From Oscillospiraceae bacterium (GTDB lineage: Bacteria; Bacillota; Clostridia; Oscillospirales; Ruminococcaceae): a stretch of 6,413 nt of DNA. Under the pieces are notes generated by a model, which did no database searches, was not told the origin of the DNA, and worked only from the letters and a program-made list of their open reading frames with translations. The stretch lies in NCBI GenBank assembly GCA_015067375.1, contig SVMQ01000131.1, forward strand, positions 1 to 6,413, in the 5' to 3' direction. Of the stretch, positions 1 to 4,551 are shown one piece after another; the first letter of the stretch is position 1; every line of letters starts with the position of its first letter. The position numbers and the translations under genes were made by a program.

Positions 1-551
1 CGCATTATTACTATTACTGTAGGTATCTTGCGCCGTTTATAATTATCGTTGCGCTTATGGCAGGTATGCTGATAACAGGCAAATATATAAAACGCATTGC
101 TGTGGTTTCTGCTGCATTGTTGACATTGCCCTTTGATGCAGTACTGGTAACGCAGAAAGACGATACAAAAATGCAATGGAACATGATAACCGAAGTATGC
201 GACATCATTGACAGCGATGACGCTGTTGTTATAGGTCGTAAAAATCTGCTGGGTCATCTCTTGCTGCATCCGATAAAGGAAATAGCAGGTGCAGCGGTAT
301 TCCCCGAATTTGAATGTACCTCGCTGTCAGACCAGCTTAAACAGCTGGACGAGCAATACGATACGGTATATCTTATCTATACGACAGAGCAGCTTTCACA
401 GGAGCTTGACGGACTTTCTGTCGTCTACAAAAGCACTATCGAAAGCAGTGAGGATATAAAGCACGAAAAACGGGCAACATCATGGTTTGCACTGCCGTTA
501 TATTTTACAAGATATAAAAGACCGATCACGATATACCGCTTTCCAAAATAG
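1..551 (+). CDS. C-terminal part of a multi-pass membrane protein, possibly PMT/GT39-like glycosyltransferase (5' end outside window)
   Basis: The reading frame is open from the left edge (first full codon at 3) to a TAG stop at 549-551, giving 182 visible residues. The ATG at 57 is internal, because codons upstream stay open and encode a Tyr-rich then hydrophobic stretch. Visible residues about 8-24 (motif RYLAPFIIIVALMAG) form one membrane segment. A basic turn (KYIKR) follows, then a second hydrophobic stretch (IAVVSAALLTLPFDAVLV). The last ~130 residues are soluble and alternate short beta and alpha elements (for example DDAVVIGRKN and YDTVYLIYTT). Membrane helices followed by a C-terminal extracytoplasmic domain, with an R-Y-L-x-P motif in the last helices, resemble integral membrane glycosyltransferases of the GT39/PMT type. 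This is a resemblance only: the catalytic N-terminal half is not in the window. The gene converges on the hydrolase gene and shares its terminator. That it is a gene is near certain; the family is tentative. Confidence 0.8.
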   Translation, partial: HYYYYCRYLAPFIIIVALMAGMLITGKYIKRIAVVSAALLTLPFDAVLVTQKDDTKMQWNMITEVCDIIDSDDAVVIGRKNLLGHLLLHPIKEIAGAAVFPEFECTSLSDQLKQLDEQYDTVYLIYTTEQLSQELDGLSVVYKSTIESSEDIKHEKRATSWFALPLYFTRYKRPITIYRFPK

Positions 552-570
552 AATAACATTATATTCTTGA

Positions 571-603
571 AAAAACTCTCAGGCTTGCGACCTGAGAGTT
601 TTT
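571..603. terminator. Bidirectional intrinsic terminator between convergent genes
   Basis: The arms 571-583 and 591-603 are perfectly complementary over 13 bp (core ACTCTCAGG / CCTGAGAGT), with the 7-base loop CTTGCGA. The stem ends in an A run (570-575) on the left and a T run (599-603) on the right, so both transcripts get a hairpin followed by a U tract. It lies 19 bases after the stop of the + strand membrane protein gene and 32 bases beyond the stop of the - strand hydrolase gene, which suits a shared terminator. Confidence 0.93.
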
Positions 604-635
604 CGTATATGTAGCCTATTACGATGTCGGAACGA

Positions 636-2288
636 TCACTTGAAATCCGCTTGTGTGAATGTGTGTTTTGTATCATAGCCCCTGTCCATACATATATCAA
701 AGGAAAACGCTTCGAGGTCATACACGCAGGACCATTCTGTACCTCTTGTCATGTCTTTGTTTTCCCAGCTTGCGTCAGCGGCTACTGTCATAGCTTCGTC
801 CGCAGTAAGGATGCCATTATTTTCAGAGAGCCGCTGTTTTATGATCGCGTATCTGTCACAGTGCCAGTCAGGGTCGAAAAATTCATTGTTGCTCATGACG
901 TCGTTAGTGCAGGCTGTGTCCTCAACGATATACGTTTCGCTGTCCGTCCATTCCACAATGACCGACCGTCCTGTTTTGTCGGTGATAAACAGATGATACG
1001 AGCGCGAAAGGAATGAGTGTATATCGTAATCATCAAGCAGAGCGATCGCTTCGTCAACGCTTGCACACTTGTCAAGGATGCCTCTTATTGCAGCGAAGAT
1101 AAGCAGGTCGGCTTTGCCGTTGTCCTGATGAAGCTCGGGTATATCAAGCTCCAGGATGCCTACGCCCACGCCTGCTTCGTTTGCTCCATCCATAGTAACG
1201 GATGGTGCGGCAAGCATCAGCGCTTTTGCAGGCAGGGAATCACCGTCAAGGCTCTCCTCAGCGCCTATTCCGAAGAATTTCAGATCCACCACGCCGTAGG
1301 AAGCATAGCCGTCCTTTGGTTCGGTGTAGATGACGAGAGTATCAGTTTCGTCGTAATCGAAGTTCCTGCCGAAAAGACGTTTTCCATCAGGGGTCTCTGC
1401 TGTGAACGCGCAGCACCCAAAATTGCCTGTGTCAAGCTCGATAGGCAGTCCGAAGAAATGCTCGCTTACTGTCCATTCTATAAACTCGTCGATAGTGCCG
1501 ATGTCCGCATTCAGAAATTCATCGCATTTATAGTCGTAATGGCAGGTCATCTTGTAAAGCCCGTCTGATACCTTGGTTATCGTCGCCATAGTTCTGAGCT
1601 TTCCGCCAAAGGCAATAAGCAGTGCTATAATGAGTACCGCAAGGATGCCTACAAAGATGAGCAGAAATCTCTTTCCGAACAGGGTGGTAAGGAGGATAAA
1701 GACAGCCACAGCCATAGCAGCAGAGCCTGTCCATATATAGACACCGCCGTTTGCGGTGTCAGCTACCTCGATATAATATGTAGAGATATTCGCAAGGCTC
1801 TCTTTGAACGCGTCTTCGTTGATGATGCCCTCTGTATCTTCGTAGAGTTGCTTTAAGAAGTCGTAATAATCTAAAATGGCTGTTGAAAGCTTCTCGGTGA
1901 TCGCATCGTTGCTTTTGAGGACAGTACCGCAGAAAGGGAACGGCTTGTTGCTGTATTCGTCGGAGTACTGTGCGTTTTCAAAGATATATTGAACACTTTT
2001 CGGCACATCGAAGCCCATGACCATCATATCGCAGTCATCCTCGGCAGAGCTGTATAGCCAGAGAAGATATAATGCGCCGTTATCAGTATCTTCGACATAC
2101 ATGATATCAGCATATACATTGCCGCTGAACGCCTTTCCGACATCCTCGTCTGAGATGTTGAACGGATCAAGGGCAGGCAGAGCGCTGTTAGCGGCATCGC
2201 TGTTTTTCACGGCGCCAACGATGGTCGTGATACATCCAGCGATAAATATTACTGCCGCTATGATGATGGGTATGAGCTTCTTTTTCAT
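636..2288 (-). CDS. Membrane-anchored linear amide C-N hydrolase (Ntn; choloylglycine hydrolase/NAAA/C45-like)
   Basis: This 550-residue protein probably hydrolyses a linear amide (N-acyl) bond outside the membrane; its substrate cannot be read from sequence. Residues 5-26 form a hydrophobic signal/anchor after MKKK and contain a lipobox-like IAGC (Cys19). Residues ~30-182 form an acidic extracytoplasmic domain I do not recognise. Residues ~183-204 and 208-228 are two membrane helices joined by a short basic turn (GKR), which puts the C-terminal domain outside. The catalytic domain covers ~235-550. GCCAFTAETPDG begins at 291, and GRNFD is at 307-311. Spacing from Cys292 to Arg308 (+16) and Asp311 (+19) equals that of bile salt hydrolases and NAAA, so Cys292 is the likely nucleophile. 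Asn370 (GANEAGVGVGIL), Asn467 and R515 with the WSCVYD motif are further family-like positions. Plain family members lack the ~230-residue membrane front. The start at 2288 is chosen because of a GGAGG site and because the upstream in-frame ATG at 2339 lies inside the promoter. It is probably transcribed from its own promoter. Confidence 0.9.
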   Translation of the reverse strand: MKKKLIPIIIAAVIFIAGCITTIVGAVKNSDAANSALPALDPFNISDEDVGKAFSGNVYADIMYVEDTDNGALYLLWLYSSAEDDCDMMVMGFDVPKSVQYIFENAQYSDEYSNKPFPFCGTVLKSNDAITEKLSTAILDYYDFLKQLYEDTEGIINEDAFKESLANISTYYIEVADTANGGVYIWTGSAAMAVAVFILLTTLFGKRFLLIFVGILAVLIIALLIAFGGKLRTMATITKVSDGLYKMTCHYDYKCDEFLNADIGTIDEFIEWTVSEHFFGLPIELDTGNFGCCAFTAETPDGKRLFGRNFDYDETDTLVIYTEPKDGYASYGVVDLKFFGIGAEESLDGDSLPAKALMLAAPSVTMDGANEAGVGVGILELDIPELHQDNGKADLLIFAAIRGILDKCASVDEAIALLDDYDIHSFLSRSYHLFITDKTGRSVIVEWTDSETYIVEDTACTNDVMSNNEFFDPDWHCDRYAIIKQRLSENNGILTADEAMTVAADASWENKDMTRGTEWSCVYDLEAFSFDICMDRGYDTKHTFTQADFK

Positions 2289-2294
2289 TAGCTT

Positions 2295-2300
2295 TCCTCC
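2295..2300 (-). promoter_or_regulatory. Ribosome binding site of the amide hydrolase gene (decides start)
   Basis: On the - strand the sequence reads GGAGGAAAGCTAATG. The GGAGGA core is separated from the ATG at 2286-2288 by 6 bases. The alternative ATG at 2337-2339 in the same frame has no such site and would lie upstream of the predicted transcription start, so this site fixes the N-terminus as MKKKLIP. Confidence 0.9.
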
Positions 2301-2330
2301 ATTTGCGATACCGCGATATGATTTTACTCT

Positions 2331-2358
2331 ATTATACACCCAAGCGCAGATACGTCAA
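2331..2358 (-). promoter_or_regulatory. Sigma-A promoter of the amide hydrolase gene
   Basis: Reading the - strand, the -35 box TTGACG (2358-2353) and a perfect -10 box TATAAT (2336-2331) are separated by 16 bases. Transcription would start near 2324, giving a leader of about 36 bases before the ATG at 2288. It lies in the 106-base gap after the GH42 stop codon, so the hydrolase can be transcribed independently of GH42. No terminator hairpin is visible between the GH42 stop and this promoter, so some read-through from GH42 is also possible. Confidence 0.85.
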
Positions 2359-2394
2359 GCTGATACTATATGTTGATAAGCAGATGGACGCTCA

Positions 2395-4335
2395 TTATGA
2401 TATATCTATTTTCATTTCAAAGGGCGCAAGGGTGATATCTTCACTGCCGATGCTGAAATGCTGTTCCTTATTTGTGTTATTGAAGATGAAACGTGCCTGT
2501 GTGCCGTTACCTGTGCGCGTAGTTATCTCCACATTATCGGGAAGTCCGTCTACGAACGGCATATCCGCTTGTGTCAGGATATCACGCACAAGCCTGTTGT
2601 ACAGGCTCTTTTCTGTAATAGTACCGATGTAGTATGCCGTGCCATTGCCGTAGGTGTTTCGTGTTATGGCAGGCTTTCCTTTATAGAACTCGCTGTCATA
2701 TTCTGCAATGACTTCGGCAGTTTCTGTGTGCAGGACATCGCACCATCTGCGGCATTTGTACACGCTGCCGTCTGCAAGCTTCAGCCTTGCTTCATCCCAG
2801 CCGATAGGATCGTACTCCTCCACATAAGCGCCGATAAGGCTGCGGTAAGCCGTGGGAAGCTGCTGCATGATACACTTGTTGAACTCATCCTTGACGCCGC
2901 TGCGGTTGGTGATGATAACAGTGCCGCCGTTTTCTGTGAACTCATACAAGCGCCTTACAACGTCCGCATTTGTCAGATACATCTGCGGCGCAGCAATTAT
3001 CCTGTAGCCTGAAAAGTCAGCACGCTGATCTATGATATCCACGTTCAGACCGTATTTTGTAAATGCAGAATGCAGCAGCATAGGCTGTTCCATGTAGTAC
3101 ATTCCGTTGGTCTGCGGCTGTATCTTGAACGCGTACTCGTCCTCGGGAGAATAGAGAATCGCCACATCGGACTTTATCTCGGTGTTGCACACTGCTTTAA
3201 GTGCTTTCGCGTCCTTGCACAGGTCAGCGAACTCCGCAAAGCGCCTGCCAGGGACATTAGAGTGGTCGATAAGCCCGTGCCAGTGCATCTCCGCACCGCC
3301 TGCGGCATTTCGCCATCTGAAATGCACCACGGTATCCGCGCCGTGCGCGAAAGCCTGCAGTGAATAGCCCTTTATCATTCCCGGGGAAGTCGTTCTTCCC
3401 ATAGGTGCCCAGCAGCCAAGACCGCCGCTAAGCTCCTCCATTATCCAGAACTTATCGCGCTTAACTCCGCGCATGAGGTCAAGGTGGAATGCGTGGGTGT
3501 AGCACTCCTCGGGGTTATCGGGCAGACGGGTAGTGGGGTAGTTGTCATAGGAGATGAAATCAAGCCCCCTGAACTCATCGTAGAAGTTCGGCATATTGGT
3601 GCAGAACCATACGTTGGTGGTGATCTTCGCATCAGGGATGTTCTTCCTTATAAGGTCAGCCTGCCAGTTGATATGCTCCACGACGCTGTCGGATGCGTAG
3701 CGGTTGAAATCCAGCATATAGGAGGGATTCAGCCACGGGTCGGGATAGCTGCCGAATGGCGGCTCTATCTGCTTCCACGAGGAATATTCGCCGCTCCACA
3801 TGACGTTTCCGTAAGCCTTGTTCACCGCTTCGACGGTGGAGTACTTGCTTTTCAGCCAGACACGGTATTTTCCGATGCAGGTATCGCAGAAGCAGAAGTT
3901 CGCTTCAAGCTCGTTGTCTATCTGCCACGCAACAACAGACTTGTTATCGGCGTAGCGCTTTGTCATGAAGTCGATGATACGTTCGGCATAGCGCAGGAAA
4001 TCCGCGTTGTTGATGCAGCGGTGACCACGGATGCCCTTTCTGGTCTTTCTGCCATCCTTTTCGGTCTGCACAGAATCGGGATGTTTCTCATAAAACCACA
4101 GTGGCGGGCAGTTGGTAGGCGTACAGAGGACTACCTTCATACCACGCTTTGTGAGGATATCTATCACCTCATCCAGCCACTCAAAGGCAAACTCGCCATC
4201 CTTCGGCTCAAGCCTGCACCATGCAAACTCTGCAAGACGGACTATCTCCACGCCTGTCTGCTGCATGAGGTCTGCATCCTTTTCCCAGAGGGAACGATCC
4301 CACGCTTCGGGGTAATAATCAACACCAATTCTCAT
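2395..4335 (-). CDS. Beta-galactosidase, glycoside hydrolase family 42
   Basis: This 646-residue enzyme is predicted to hydrolyse terminal beta-D-galactosides by the retaining mechanism. The N-terminus (GVDYYPEAW at 4-12, LAEFAWCRLEP at 34-44) is typical of GH42. Residues 1 to ~385 make the TIM barrel. The acid/base is Glu142 in WQIDNE, and the nucleophile is Glu300 in FWIMEE. Cys107 (GHRC) together with Cys148, Cys150 and Cys153 (CFCDTC) match the zinc-binding cysteines known from Thermus A4 beta-galactosidase. Residues ~390-590 match the middle trimerisation domain in layout, and ~600-646 the small C-terminal beta domain. Length is normal for the family and all key residues are present. There is no signal peptide, so it should be cytoplasmic and act on imported galacto-oligosaccharides or galactosides; which substrate is unknown. 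The ATG at 4335 is preceded by AAGGAG. It has its own promoter upstream and stands between, but apparently not in an operon with, the dockerin gene and the amide hydrolase gene. Confidence 0.96.
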   Translation of the reverse strand: MRIGVDYYPEAWDRSLWEKDADLMQQTGVEIVRLAEFAWCRLEPKDGEFAFEWLDEVIDILTKRGMKVVLCTPTNCPPLWFYEKHPDSVQTEKDGRKTRKGIRGHRCINNADFLRYAERIIDFMTKRYADNKSVVAWQIDNELEANFCFCDTCIGKYRVWLKSKYSTVEAVNKAYGNVMWSGEYSSWKQIEPPFGSYPDPWLNPSYMLDFNRYASDSVVEHINWQADLIRKNIPDAKITTNVWFCTNMPNFYDEFRGLDFISYDNYPTTRLPDNPEECYTHAFHLDLMRGVKRDKFWIMEELSGGLGCWAPMGRTTSPGMIKGYSLQAFAHGADTVVHFRWRNAAGGAEMHWHGLIDHSNVPGRRFAEFADLCKDAKALKAVCNTEIKSDVAILYSPEDEYAFKIQPQTNGMYYMEQPMLLHSAFTKYGLNVDIIDQRADFSGYRIIAAPQMYLTNADVVRRLYEFTENGGTVIITNRSGVKDEFNKCIMQQLPTAYRSLIGAYVEEYDPIGWDEARLKLADGSVYKCRRWCDVLHTETAEVIAEYDSEFYKGKPAITRNTYGNGTAYYIGTITEKSLYNRLVRDILTQADMPFVDGLPDNVEITTRTGNGTQARFIFNNTNKEQHFSIGSEDITLAPFEMKIDIS

Positions 4336-4341
4336 AATATG

Positions 4342-4347
4342 CTCCTT
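4342..4347 (-). promoter_or_regulatory. Ribosome binding site of the GH42 gene
   Basis: On the - strand AAGGAG is followed by six bases (CATATT) and then the ATG at 4335-4333. The site confirms the start that gives MRIGVDYYPE, the usual N-terminus of GH42 enzymes. Confidence 0.9.
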
Positions 4348-4382
4348 ATGTTTTTTGAATTTGATATAGTATACTTAATATA

Positions 4383-4411
4383 ATAATAGCATTGTTTCTG
4401 TTGTTTTTCAA
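4383..4411 (-). promoter_or_regulatory. Extended -10 promoter of the GH42 gene
   Basis: Reading the - strand, the -35 box TTGAAA (4411-4406) and the -10 box TATTAT (4388-4383) are separated by 17 bases. The bases just before the -10 box are TGC, an extended -10 motif common in Firmicutes. Transcription would begin near 4376, leaving a leader of about 40 bases. An 8-bp palindrome AGTATACT (4368-4375) lies right at the predicted start of the transcript. Confidence 0.78.
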
Positions 4412-4443
4412 TGACAAATTGCAATTATTTTCGGTTTTTGTCA
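4412..4443. promoter_or_regulatory. Candidate operator: inverted repeat upstream of the GH42 promoter
   Basis: TGACAAA (4412-4418) and TTTGTCA (4437-4443) are perfect 7-bp inverted arms, 18 bases apart. Between them and overlapping the first arm is the 10-bp palindrome AATTGCAATT (4417-4426). The inner arm ends one base from the -35 box, a position suited to a transcription factor that activates or represses the galactosidase gene. The region is AT-rich, so chance symmetry is possible. No regulator gene is present in the window. Confidence 0.4.
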
Positions 4444-4494
4444 GAAAACATCGTAGACGACCGCATCTCGCTATTGTGTGGGTGTAAATAATAA

Positions 4495-4521
4495 GCGGCA
4501 CTGCGATCAAAGCAGTGCCGC
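4495..4521 (-). terminator. Intrinsic terminator of the dockerin protein gene
   Basis: The arms 4495-4504 and 4512-4521 (GCGGCACTGC / GCAGTGCCGC) pair perfectly over 10 GC-rich bases around a 7-base loop. On the - strand the hairpin begins about 30 bases after the TGA stop and is followed by TTATTATTTA, a broken but T-rich tail. It separates the dockerin gene from the GH42 promoter. Confidence 0.82.
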
Positions 4522-4551
4522 CGTGATTATTACTCGTCGTTGTCGGAGTTA

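Noticed and set aside
1017..1568. 183-codon + strand open frame antisense to the amide hydrolase
   Set aside because: It overlaps the catalytic domain coding region on the other strand, has no ribosome site, and its protein resembles no family.
636..2339. Longer hydrolase start at 2339 giving 17 extra residues (MYNRVKSYRGIA...)
   Set aside because: That ATG lies upstream of the -10 box and has no ribosome site, while the ATG at 2288 has GGAGGA six bases away and gives a proper signal/anchor sequence.
2289..2394. Possible terminator after the GH42 gene
   Set aside because: Only short direct repeats (CAAGC twice, TGATA twice, TATCGC twice) were seen. There is no stem followed by a T run.
3484..4383. 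299-codon + strand open frame antisense to the GH42 gene
   Set aside because: It is fully covered by the GH42 frame, has no recognisable domain, and runs through GH42's promoter. It is a shadow of a GC-rich coding region.
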